DNA of 64,000 bases from Deinococcus carri (lineage in GTDB: Bacteria > Deinococcota > Deinococci > Deinococcales > Deinococcaceae). The notes below the pieces were generated by a model that worked only from the letters and a program-made list of their open reading frames with translations, did not search any database and was not told the DNA's origin. The DNA is taken from NCBI RefSeq assembly GCF_039545055.1, contig NZ_BAABRP010000005.1, positions 146,147-210,146 on the forward strand, given 5' to 3'. The position numbers and the translations under genes are program-made. Position 1 is the stretch's first letter; the number at the start of each line of letters is the position of its first letter. Positions 27,201-34,319 of this stretch are shown piece by piece.

Positions 27201-27405
27201 AGCGATTGACCACCTCGTCGGGCGGTGCCTCCAGATCGCCGGTCACCGCGACCAGTTCGTGCGGTGTCGCCGGGAGCTGCTCCACCGGTGAAGACGACTC
27301 CCCTTCTCGCACGGTGAAGTAGTAGTTGATCAGCTTCGAATTCCAATCCGAGTAGGACCATGACCGCCAGTCCTTCATGCCCTCTGGTTCTGTCGTCTTC
27401 GTCAT
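24277..27405 (-). CDS. 1042-aa protein, partner of the DruE-like helicase
   Basis: I recognise no catalytic motif or named domain. The N-terminal 280 residues are mainly helical with many Trp, Phe and His residues. The middle contains beta-rich stretches, and the C-terminal 300 or so residues include a region resembling a winged helix. It precedes the DruE-like gene by 49 bp in the same direction and is the first gene of the run. Druantia operons pair DruE with large proteins of unknown function (DruH of about 1100 aa in type III; DruF/DruG in type II), so this is a candidate equivalent by size and position only. Confidence 0.7.
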   Translation of the reverse strand: MTKTTEPEGMKDWRSWSYSDWNSKLINYYFTVREGESSSPVEQLPATPHELVAVTGDLEAPPDEVVNRFVSVLKKQLPAFRISFCGFCTEDRGWKTDSDRPPHFFAMLWLTCLVAYGYPDGHPGNFHERMFDVFERQQHLECLPELWLDLQKWTSNRASADHVAKRFRRLVLPPRDNFRTVIGASWFLAFPHDHDRSKLRQLLEDHDLVGEEPPLRRVVKLLADARYTFSGSFGQDLDNFVQQFVTTDKDVRNSAFWRAVRQEALAAYGGGRNPRAQEPNAGLMAYYNEDDDLLVPYVACAEDATLPAVFSKTALGFSHNGFSCLVLRSPDQGALSVEQAVAAAVEGTLPIPRASLHYRRGVMIFKLATAGEYELVGGLNADRADMALVRNDLAATFVEHYGGTAEPAYFEGWRQIGGCRVRIAPDAPRGLEGIPHLQATMASPTVRIVGGIRGDDGFVALPGLLPRVRFDGATRVEIRDPAGRVVPAARAADSPDEWLLPDHLVAEAPGRFSALVHWPSTDGAEHTSTCEFTLGNRQVRHDYKSLGAGVYVSEGPAGDMAQLTRDDEIPSWIAGDPLDASDDGTRRPDEIESLPDVVYLAPRLGDMNRKKTAEHDWLVLGDPRRPSLLLFVGDPRSPAPREPRKSPHSKDRSIWRKAVHRSRRVEVRVEDGRIESLDGHPEVRAVLSALKTRDLDHADQADASIAGLDDSLTTTPWVGVAPSPRTSELVDALAALACRRSGMRLSTTVDLFGRATGLSRFDRSDTLYELLRSWVEAGTLDVVHARGQPVSYVMARRPGFVTYRVGSRFRAALIGLLPSLSVSELERHARRRGALVETRHGANVWQPPVVQIEVDDLAVLRELTREFELAPSRWFEAPFKRTPHATPAVQATRSGSDPAYVREKVWDWKSSRFLKASSGTPSAGIHVEMRRHPRRCPVYVIRQDGQDVAWSELRNVALIRAYHLKYGDLPFSDDPSEPVVRTWADGIYLPVHFGRLCAVLGAGLSGPSIDASGKVLSYAYPLFGGYRETLSEYLNPTETLVH

Positions 27406-28015
27406 CGGCTCCTCATTCGGTTATTCGGGTCATCACGTCGAAAAATCGTTCCGAAATGTCGGTCGGTACGGGCGTGAGGCGGCATGTATTCCAGCGGGAC
27501 CTCTGCTTCCCGAGCAGGTCGAGGGCCCGCCCGCAGGCGGGCTGGGAGGACCTCGTTCAAGTGGAGTGCACCATCTCCCTCTCGGTAGCCTCACCTGGAC
27601 AGACATCGTCTGCGGCGAGCACGTCAATGTGCCCCGCGTCCACCGACCAGGTACTGGATCGTGCCGGTGATCCATGATGCTCGTCCCGCTGCGCAATGGT
27701 GCCTACAGGACCAGGACCCGGCGGTCGACGTTCGTCGCGGCACTCCGGCGCACGAGGGTGAGGAACTGGACGCGTTCCTCGCCCCCGTACTACACCGTGA
27801 CGCGGGTCGTCTCCGATCCCTAGACCCCAGCCGAGGCGTAAGCCTGCACGTCTCCGACCATCCGACAGCGACGGCCTTCGATCAGCCGATTCGCCTCCCG
27901 CATCACCGGGACCTCGCTGTGGATCGTAAAGGACGAGCGCCATCTCCTGCCAGGCTAGCGCACGGTTGAACGGTTCCGTGCCGCATCTGCGGCACGGACG
28001 ACGTACTATGGTCGG
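27406..28015. other. Intergenic region, no supported gene
   Basis: About 610 bp between divergently transcribed genes. Open frames on both strands lack family resemblance and ribosome sites. It should hold the promoter of the minus-strand defence run and that of the plus-strand pair beginning at 28016. A short remnant cannot be excluded. Confidence 0.45.
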
Positions 28016-28315
28016 GTGCCCGAGGCCCTCTGCAGGGAAATCCTCCGGAGCGCCTACGCCACGGACGGCGAGGCGCTCGACGAACTCGCGCGCCGCCTCG
28101 GTGCGGCTACCTGGAGCGGGCTGACCGCCGGCCTGACGTTCCACGAGGAGGGGACCGGTGGAGGAATGGGTCAGCTCACCGCGGAGTTGCCCGGAGGGCA
28201 ACGCCTCCTGATCACCGACGGGGAAGCCGGCGTGCCGATCGGCGACGACCGTTTCCTGCTCGTCGTCGTGGACGAGGACGAGCAGGAGTTGCACAGCGTC
28301 TCCGTAGGGGAATGA
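28016..28315 (+). CDS. Small acidic protein upstream of an HNH nuclease
   Basis: 99 aa from a GTG. Not recognised. The sequence is acidic and rich in Gly, Asp and Glu, with a helical N-terminus (L-x-R-x-L-G-A-A-T-W-S-G-L) and a C-terminal beta-like part ending in an acidic E-D-E-Q-E stretch. It is followed after 34 bp by the HNH gene, and the two probably form an operon. An acidic partner of a nuclease could be an immunity protein, but there is no direct evidence for that. Confidence 0.5.
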   Translation: MPEALCREILRSAYATDGEALDELARRLGAATWSGLTAGLTFHEEGTGGGMGQLTAELPGGQRLLITDGEAGVPIGDDRFLLVVVDEDEQELHSVSVGE

Positions 28316-28349
28316 GCGCCGTGACCTGCGGCGCCTGCTGAGGACGCGG

Positions 28350-29222
28350 ATGGACGTCCTGATCCTGAGCTCCCGCCGGGAGGACAACCCCTACGGCGAC
28401 ACGGACGAGACCTACGTCTTCCCGCGTTCCTACCTTCCGCGCTTCGAGCCGCTCACCCGTGGCGAGCCGATGCTCGCCCTGATCTACGAACCTCGCCGTG
28501 GTGGCGGGCGGCAGGAGTACGTCGCTTGGGGGATGCTCGCCGGCGCCCCGGTTCCGAGGACGGATGGACAGTACGAAGTGCGGTACGACGGGAAGCTCGT
28601 ACCGCTCCCACGCCCTTGCCCGTTGACGGACGCGACGGGCAGGCCGTTCGAGGTACGCCTTCAGGTCGCCCCGAGGCGGAGATGGGGTAGCGTGCTGCAG
28701 GGACAATCCGTGCGACCCGCGACGCTGATGGAGGCCGCGGGAATCCTGACCTCCGGTGGCCTGCTGATGACGTCCGACATGAGTGGGATGTCAAGTGAGC
28801 GGACCGTGGAACTGGTGCGCCGCAGCGTGCGCGACCGGGGCTTCCGAGGCCAAGTCCTGTCGGCGTACGCGTTCCGCTGCGCCGTCACGGGGTTCGCCGC
28901 CCCGGCGAGCGAGGCGCGGGCCTTGTTGGACGCGGCGCACTTGCGGCCTGTGGCCGCCGCCGGCGGCGATCACGTCCGTAACGGTCTGGCACTCTCTGCG
29001 GGAGTGCACCGCCTGTTCGACGAGGGCCTCGTCGCGTTCGGCTATGAGGGCGGACAGGTGCGGCTGGAGGTCTCCTCTGTCCTCGAGACGCTCACGCTCG
29101 ACGGTCAAGGCGGCCACCTGCGTCTGGAGACCGGCATGGCGCTGCTGCTGCCGGCCGATCCACGTGCCTGGCCTGATCCCGACGCCCTGGCTTGGCATCG
29201 TAGCCGGGTGTTCCGGCGCTGA
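28350..29222 (+). CDS. HNH endonuclease
   Basis: 290 aa. The C-terminal half has the HNH_2 pattern: F-R-G-Q-V-L-S-A-Y-A-F-R-C-A-V-T-G, then L-L-D-A-A-H-L-R-P, then D-H-V-R-N-G-L-A-L, then V-H-R-L-F-D-E-G-L (about residues 170-235). The conserved His, Asn and His are present. Such nucleases are often restriction enzymes or defence effectors. The N-terminal 160 residues form an unassigned, mostly beta domain that could recognise DNA or a modified base. Gene is on the plus strand, apart from the DruE run, with the small gene at 28016. Confidence 0.85.
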   Translation: MDVLILSSRREDNPYGDTDETYVFPRSYLPRFEPLTRGEPMLALIYEPRRGGGRQEYVAWGMLAGAPVPRTDGQYEVRYDGKLVPLPRPCPLTDATGRPFEVRLQVAPRRRWGSVLQGQSVRPATLMEAAGILTSGGLLMTSDMSGMSSERTVELVRRSVRDRGFRGQVLSAYAFRCAVTGFAAPASEARALLDAAHLRPVAAAGGDHVRNGLALSAGVHRLFDEGLVAFGYEGGQVRLEVSSVLETLTLDGQGGHLRLETGMALLLPADPRAWPDPDALAWHRSRVFRR

Positions 29223-29239
29223 TGCGAGGGGACGCTGGA

Positions 29240-29570
29240 GAACCGCCCGAGTGACACGTCCACTGCCGCTCCGCGTCGCCGAGCAGTGCCGAGGGGTCGC
29301 TCTCCGGAAGCCCAGGGTCTGCGAGACCGTCCGCAGCCGCCATGACGAGCACGTCCGCAGCAACCTCGCCGCAGGTAGCTCACGCTCGTCGGTCCACATC
29401 TACGGCAGGGAAGGTCCTGCCCACGCAGGGTGCAGTCCTCGCGCATGGCCGTCCACTCTGGGGACCGCGCCCGTGCGGGGGAACGTCGAGTTCCAGGGCG
29501 AGCAGCGGCCCCTACGTCTCGTAGTCCTTGACGACCGCTTGACCGCAGACGTCGGCTGCGCGAGCACCTG
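29240..29570 (-). pseudogene. Decayed copy of a DUF2726 gene
   Basis: On the minus strand this interval still encodes, in different frames and across a stop codon, pieces of the intact gene at 30351-31235. LLALELD lies near 29490-29515. WTDE plus a stretch matching L-L-R-x-x-x-S-W-R-L-R and F-R-x-A begins near 29399. The order matches the intact gene. The interruption by a stop and at least one frameshift shows a dead second copy about 1 kb downstream of the live one. The rest of 29223-29728 holds no recognisable gene. Confidence 0.6.
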
Positions 29571-29728
29571 CTCCATGGGCTCGACAGGATCTGCCGACAG
29601 GCGCCGGACCGGCAGGTGGATTAGGGGTTACAGCTTGAGGTTTCTGCTCACCTGCACGTTCTCTTTGAGCATAGGAGCGAGGGTAGTTGTCGTGGGAATG
29701 TTTGGAGCACCCGATCGGTTAGCGATGC

Positions 29729-30316
29729 TCAGCCCGGGCCCCAGGCACGCTCGCCCTCCCACCCGTGCTCCCAGACCACCTCCAGAGGCATAGGGGCCCC
29801 CTCGTCCTCAACGTAGGCCCGGGCAATGAGGCGTTCCGGGTCCTGCCCTACAGTGACGAGCGCTACCTCCGAGGACACCAGCGCGCGCCGCCGCGCCCGC
29901 CGCCATACTTCATAATCCGCTGTCTCCGACACTGCCCGCCCGTCCGCACGCATGACCCAGGAGCCCACCCAATCCAGCGGCTCTCCTGAACTCAGCCGCG
30001 CTGCGTCCACGACCCCGAGCACGTACGACGCGTCTACCGCGAGCGGATCACCAGCCGGCAGGAGACCGACGTACCCGGCTGGAAGGATCATGTGGACGTG
30101 CACGGTTCCAGTCCGGGTATAGCCGATCAGGAGTCCGCCGCGGGCCACGCCCGCCGTCTCCAAGTGGGCATACGTCGCCGCACGGCATCCGGGCGCGAAG
30201 ACCAGACGTCGTAGAGGATGGTAGTCCCCCTCGATGCCGACAGGAGCGATCAAGCCGAGTATGCGGCGATGGGCGCGGCTGAGTGGAGGCTGCAGCATCA
30301 CGCGCTCACCGTGCAT
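29729..30316 (-). CDS. Hypothetical protein, possibly a degenerate JAB/MPN fold
   Basis: 195 aa. Residues about 50-80 read G-G-L-L-I-G-Y-T-R-T-G-T-V-H-V-H, faintly like the first strands of JAB/MPN proteins. The metal-binding H-x-H and S-x-x-D expected about 60 residues later are absent (L-D-W-V-G-S-W-V-M-R instead). If the fold is right it is catalytically dead. It starts 34 bp after the DUF2726 stop and is probably in the same operon. Function unknown. Confidence 0.5.
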   Translation of the reverse strand: MHGERVMLQPPLSRAHRRILGLIAPVGIEGDYHPLRRLVFAPGCRAATYAHLETAGVARGGLLIGYTRTGTVHVHMILPAGYVGLLPAGDPLAVDASYVLGVVDAARLSSGEPLDWVGSWVMRADGRAVSETADYEVWRRARRRALVSSEVALVTVGQDPERLIARAYVEDEGAPMPLEVVWEHGWEGERAWGPG

Positions 30317-30350
30317 TTCCGGGTCGCGTACCGACGTGTGGGGTTGAGTT

Positions 30351-31235
30351 TCACGCCCGCACCTCGCCGTTCGACCGGTCCAGAACGCTATAGAGAGCCT
30401 GAGAGACGGCCTCCCGGAAGCTCCGGTCCCGCAGGGCCTCGCGCAACCGCCAGCTCAGGTAGGCCCGCAACAGGCCTGCGGACGGGGGTCGACGCTCATC
30501 CGTCCACAGCCGCAGCAGCGGCAACCCGGCGACCCGCAGAATGCGATCCTTGCGGACGTCGCGCCCCTGCTGGGGGCTGCGTTCGTGCTGAGGACCGTCG
30601 AGTTCCAATGCCAGCAGGGGTTCTTCAGTCTCATGGTGTTCGATGACCACGTCGAGGTGAGCGCTCCCACTGGCGAGGAAGGTCCGGTCGCCCTCGTCGA
30701 GCAGGGTGTTCATGACCTGCACGTCAAGGACCCGGCGCAGCGGCACTTGGGCGGCGACGTTATGCGGCGTGAACAGCTCGCGGCACACATATCGCAGCAC
30801 GCGCTCGCCCATCAAACCGGGTGCGGTGCGCAACCTGCTCGGGTATGAAGTCACCATACGGGCCTGCACCGCCATGCTCAGGTCTTGCTGGACGCGCCTC
30901 CGTACCGCCTCCTGCAGACGCCACCCCGTGGGCGTTCCGTGGACCAAGCCGAGGCCCGTCAGCCGTACGAGACAGGCCAGGACGTCCTCGGGCGTCCCAC
31001 TCACCATGTCGGTCAGCGCTTCCCGAGTAGTCTCTCCACCCTGGGCCTCCAGCGCCAGGAGCAGTTGACGCTCCGGCGGCTGGAGTTCGGCATAGCGGAC
31101 GGACGGATGCACGGCACGAGGTCCAGGAGCATGCATGATCAACTCGTCTTGAGCAGCAGGTTCTTGGGCGGGTCGGAACCGCGAACCTTTTACAGGAGGC
31201 GTCGTCATGCCGAAACTTTCCGTGGAGCGAGGCAT
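30351..31235 (-). CDS. DUF2726-domain protein (E2)
   Basis: 294 aa from the ATG at 31235, with an AGAGGG ribosome site 6 bases upstream. The C-terminal half has the DUF2726 nuclease-like core: L-D-V-V-I-E-H, then PLLALELDGPQHE, then R-D-V-R-K-D-R-I-L-R-V-A-G-L-P-L-L-R-L, resembling Vsr/PD-(D/E)XK folds with acidic D and E-L-D positions. Residues 45-110 look like a winged helix. It is closely related to the 377-aa protein at 50733 in E3 but lacks the last 80 or so residues. Presence in the control region of both elements suggests a transposon-linked function rather than cargo. Confidence 0.78.
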   Translation of the reverse strand: MPRSTESFGMTTPPVKGSRFRPAQEPAAQDELIMHAPGPRAVHPSVRYAELQPPERQLLLALEAQGGETTREALTDMVSGTPEDVLACLVRLTGLGLVHGTPTGWRLQEAVRRRVQQDLSMAVQARMVTSYPSRLRTAPGLMGERVLRYVCRELFTPHNVAAQVPLRRVLDVQVMNTLLDEGDRTFLASGSAHLDVVIEHHETEEPLLALELDGPQHERSPQQGRDVRKDRILRVAGLPLLRLWTDERRPPSAGLLRAYLSWRLREALRDRSFREAVSQALYSVLDRSNGEVRA

Positions 31236-31308
31236 GACGCCCTCTCGTTGTGGGATGGGGGGTGGTGGACCGAATTTCCGCCCGTCTGCAGACCGTCTTC
31301 CCGGCTCC

Positions 31309-31857
31309 TCATGTGCACGGCTCTCCGGAGACGTGGCGGAAGGGTTCTCGGAGCCCGCTTGAGGAGACCTCCTCCACGAGGAGACGTTCTCCTTCGAGAC
31401 CCCCTCGCAGGTGACTCAGTTCGGCCCCCGTCAACCAGTTCATGGTGTCCGGAGTGGCGCGTGCGGTCACCAGGAAGGGCCTGACACGGGGAGGCTTCGG
31501 AATGATTCGCAGGCTCACCCTTCCCGTGTCCCGGTCCAGTTCCACAGGTCTCCCGAGCGCACTCCAGGTGAAGGGCGAGGTGCCCTCGACCGGTTCCTGA
31601 AGATTGACGACGTGAAGCTGCTCACGCAGACGGCCGTGGCGGTCAGTTCGCAGGAAGAGGGTCGCCGTCCAGCGGCCGGGTAGGCGTTCGCCCAGCCGCA
31701 GCAGGTGCGGGGCGAGGTGGGCCCGGCGCCACAGGCCGGTGGCGAACTCCAGGTCCACGAGATCGGCCACCCCGCTGTCGTGGACGGTGAGTAGGGCGTG
31801 TGCGAGGGCGTGGGGCAGATCGGGAACGGTTGGGATGGGGGACAGCGACACGAACAC
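31309..31857 (-). CDS. Hypothetical protein beside the E2 regulator
   Basis: 182 aa. The GTG at 31857 is chosen because GAGGAGA lies about 7 bases upstream; the frame is open a little further. No family recognised. Predicted mixed alpha/beta with a hydrophobic helix near residues 12-25 and a long beta-like central part. It is the first gene of a minus-strand group with the DUF2726 gene (73 bp gap) and the 195-aa gene, divergent from the XRE regulator. The two palindromes between them could control both directions. Confidence 0.5.
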   Translation of the reverse strand: MFVSLSPIPTVPDLPHALAHALLTVHDSGVADLVDLEFATGLWRRAHLAPHLLRLGERLPGRWTATLFLRTDRHGRLREQLHVVNLQEPVEGTSPFTWSALGRPVELDRDTGRVSLRIIPKPPRVRPFLVTARATPDTMNWLTGAELSHLRGGLEGERLLVEEVSSSGLREPFRHVSGEPCT

Positions 31858-31983
31858 TGGGTCTCCTCGTCCCGGTGGGTTGCCTGCATGTCTGGGTCGT
31901 GTACGGCCTGCCCTCACCGATATGTATTTTGGTCAGCGTAGCGCATCGACAGGGCGCGCTCGGCTCGGCGAGAGCCACACATA

Positions 31984-32024
31984 TTGATTCTCTTGCCAAG
32001 AGAATTATACTCCTATCAGGAGTA
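31984..32024 (+). promoter_or_regulatory. Promoter with two palindromic operators before the XRE gene
   Basis: TTGATT (31984-31989) and TATACT (32006-32011) are 16 bp apart. A perfect 19-bp palindrome ATTCTCTTGCCAAGAGAAT (31987-32005) fills the spacer, and TACTCCTATCAGGAGTA (32008-32024) overlaps the -10. Two different dyads covering one promoter are typical of an autoregulated XRE-type switch. Confidence 0.65.
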
Positions 32025-32090
32025 GAGTTGTACTGCCAGGCTCCGTAACGTCACGACGTGACGAAGCGGCGGCAGCGGGGACTGGAGCGC

Positions 32091-32354
32091 ATGACGGGGC
32101 AACGCAACATCGTGGGCGAGCGCCTATATCTGGCACGACACCGCCATACCCCCCCTTGGACCATGCAGCAACTCAGCGACGCCGTGGAGGAGGTGACCGG
32201 ATTGGAGGTGACGGTGGCGACCATCGGGAAGATTGAGGCTGGTGTCCGCGGTGCCTACGACTGGGAAGTGGCAGCCTTCGCGCGGGCGCTGGGGGTCAGC
32301 ACCGATTGGCTCCTAGTCATGACGGACCGGCTGCGGTTCAAGGTCGAGAGTTGA
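32091..32354 (+). CDS. XRE-family transcription regulator (E2)
   Basis: 87 aa from the ATG at 32091, which has GGGGACTGGAG in front; a GTG at 32058 would add 11 residues. The helix-turn-helix runs from about residue 8 to 75: L-Y-L-A-R-H-R, then M-Q-Q-L-S-D-A-V, then V-T-V-A-T-I-G-K-I-E-A-G, then F-A-R-A-L-G-V-S-T-D-W-L-L, a classic Cro/CI fold. It likely binds the palindromes just upstream and may control the E2 genes. It takes the regulatory place held by LexA-like proteins in E1 and E3. No cleavage domain is attached. Confidence 0.8.
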   Translation: MTGQRNIVGERLYLARHRHTPPWTMQQLSDAVEEVTGLEVTVATIGKIEAGVRGAYDWEVAAFARALGVSTDWLLVMTDRLRFKVES

Positions 32355-32498
32355 AGACGCCGGCATCGTCGTTCGGATCGAGGCTGTGTACGCTCGTGCG
32401 GCTGAGCGTCGTCGAAGTGAGAGGGAATACGGCTCGAAATCCAGACGCCCGGTAAGCAGTAGGGTGCAGAGTCGCGACTTCCGCCGGAGGTTCTCCTG

Positions 32499-34319
32499 AT
32501 GAGTGTCAGACCGCTCTCGATCTGCATCGCACCTCGGCAGGGCGAGAGCTTTTCGAGTTACGTCTCCCGACTCTCGTTCGACCTTCAGGTCCCCGTCCTG
32601 ACGACGCTCTTCCGAACGGGGGTCATTGACGCCGAGGAAGTCAGGGCTCTCAATGCGGGATATGGCGTCGTCCTTTCCCCTCGGCGACTCGGGGCGTTCG
32701 CCCGGGCGACACGGCTGGAGGACGCGGAGGTCGCCGCCCTCCTCCTGAGTCGTTACGACGGCGGGGCCATAGATCTGAGCGGGATCGACGCTGCGGACGC
32801 CGCCTCCATCCACAGGGTCGCCTCACGGGAGTGGGCCTACTTCTCGGGCACCCACCTCTGCCCCGAGTGTCTGCTCGAGGACCAGGGTGTCTGGCAACTC
32901 GCCTGGAAATTGCCCTGGTCATTCGCCTGTCCACGACATGGATGTCTACTGGTCGATACCTGTCCATCCTGCCGGCGTCGTATAGGGGCAGCCCGTCAGG
33001 ATGGAGGGAGTCGGCCCCTCTTCACCACCCAGGGGCCTTCGCTCTACCGCTGTCTGAACGCCAGGCCACCGGGCGAGGCCGCGACCGGCAGGGCTGCCGG
33101 CCCCTGTGGGGGTTCTCTGACGGGCATCCACTGTGACCCGTTGACCGACTGGCCGGTACTCCTTCAGGCGCAGCACGAGGTGTGGCGGCTCCTCTCCGGG
33201 GCGACTCGGGTCCTCCCCGGCGGTCCGTCGGCGAAGAACTTCTTCAAAGAGATGCGCTCCCTGTGTGCTCTCCTTCTCTATGCGGCGGAACTCGCCGACC
33301 TCGGCTCTGTCCCCCCCGTTTCGAGGGACGCGTTTCTACACGTTCTTGACGAACGGGCTCACCGCCTCGCCCACGCCGGTCGAAGGATCGGTGAGAGAGC
33401 GAGGGGGGCACACACCCACGTGTATGCTGGTGCCCCTACCAGTGCTGCCCTGATGGCCGCCCTCGTTCCGGCGGCGCTCTCGATCCTCCACGAGTTGGGG
33501 ACCGAGGCACCCCCGGAGAACCTGTGCCTTCTCGTGGAGCGGGCGGCAGAGAGGTGCGGAGGGTACAAATACGTCCGGAGATTGCCCACCTTCTTCTCCT
33601 TCACACCCCGTTTCCTACTGTCCTTTAAGCATTGTCTCCCTCGGGAGTCAGGCCTGCATAGGGGTTTACGTCGCGTATTCGTAAGCAGAGAACCTAGTGC
33701 CCCAAACTTTCAGGTGCGCCATATTCCACAATTGTTGTGGGGGCAGGTTTTCACCTTCAGATTTGCACGGCTCCTACCTGGGGTCCACGAGGACTACGCC
33801 CGCCGTTTCTGCTCGATGGCCCTGGTCAAGGCGAGCGGCGGACACTCCTGGGGAGATGCGGCACGTCATCTTCAACTTCCGGTCGAGCAAGCCATGGGAC
33901 TGGCGAACAAATGTAGTACGCTGCTGAGCAGTCGTTTTCAAGTTCCGCAATTCGAATCGCAGATGAACGATCTACTGACCGAACTGAATCGGGGCATCCA
34001 TCACTGCGACTATCAGGAACGTCGACGGCTGCTTCGGGACTTCGAGGAGATCGAACACTCTGACTGGATGGGAATATGTCGGGCCGCCGATGTCCCGATG
34101 GGGAAACGTGGGGGTAAGGTCAGATTTGCCTCCGTCTGGCTCTGGAGTCGTCTGACTGAGGGGGACTACCGGCTGGCTCCCGGCATGGGAAGTGATCGGG
34201 CGTTGGCGAGACGTGAGATGTATCGACTCTTCTGTGCCAACTATATCGACCCGCTCAGACCGACGCTTATGGACTACGCTCGTAATAAATTGGGGCTCCT
34301 TGAGCTTCATATGTCGTGA
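32499..34319 (+). CDS. tniQ: TniQ/TnsD-type target selector, second copy of E2
   Basis: 606 aa. The N-terminus P-R-Q-G-E-S-F-S-S-Y-V-S-R-L-S is the TniQ signature. The zinc region reads C-P-E-C at about 126-129, FACPRHG at about 147-153 and CPSC at about 160-163. A long TnsD-like C-terminal part follows, with Q-L-L-W-G-Q-V, R-R-F-C-S-M-A-L-V and A-S-V-W-L-W-S-R-L. It starts 144 bp after the XRE gene in the same direction. Its 3' end overlaps that of the other E2 tniQ by 53 bp, tail to tail. Two selectors in one element suggest two insertion pathways. Confidence 0.88.
   Translation: MSVRPLSICIAPRQGESFSSYVSRLSFDLQVPVLTTLFRTGVIDAEEVRALNAGYGVVLSPRRLGAFARATRLEDAEVAALLLSRYDGGAIDLSGIDAADAASIHRVASREWAYFSGTHLCPECLLEDQGVWQLAWKLPWSFACPRHGCLLVDTCPSCRRRIGAARQDGGSRPLFTTQGPSLYRCLNARPPGEAATGRAAGPCGGSLTGIHCDPLTDWPVLLQAQHEVWRLLSGATRVLPGGPSAKNFFKEMRSLCALLLYAAELADLGSVPPVSRDAFLHVLDERAHRLAHAGRRIGERARGAHTHVYAGAPTSAALMAALVPAALSILHELGTEAPPENLCLLVERAAERCGGYKYVRRLPTFFSFTPRFLLSFKHCLPRESGLHRGLRRVFVSREPSAPNFQVRHIPQLLWGQVFTFRFARLLPGVHEDYARRFCSMALVKASGGHSWGDAARHLQLPVEQAMGLANKCSTLLSSRFQVPQFESQMNDLLTELNRGIHHCDYQERRRLLRDFEEIEHSDWMGICRAADVPMGKRGGKVRFASVWLWSRLTEGDYRLAPGMGSDRALARREMYRLFCANYIDPLRPTLMDYARNKLGLLELHMS

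Noticed and set aside
27557..28387. A 276-aa minus-strand frame upstream of the HNH gene
   Set aside because: Antisense to the gene at 28016-28315 with composition-driven Arg runs and no family resemblance.
29729..30316. Active JAB/MPN isopeptidase
   Set aside because: The metal-binding H-x-H and S-x-x-D residues are missing, so at most a degenerate fold can be suggested.
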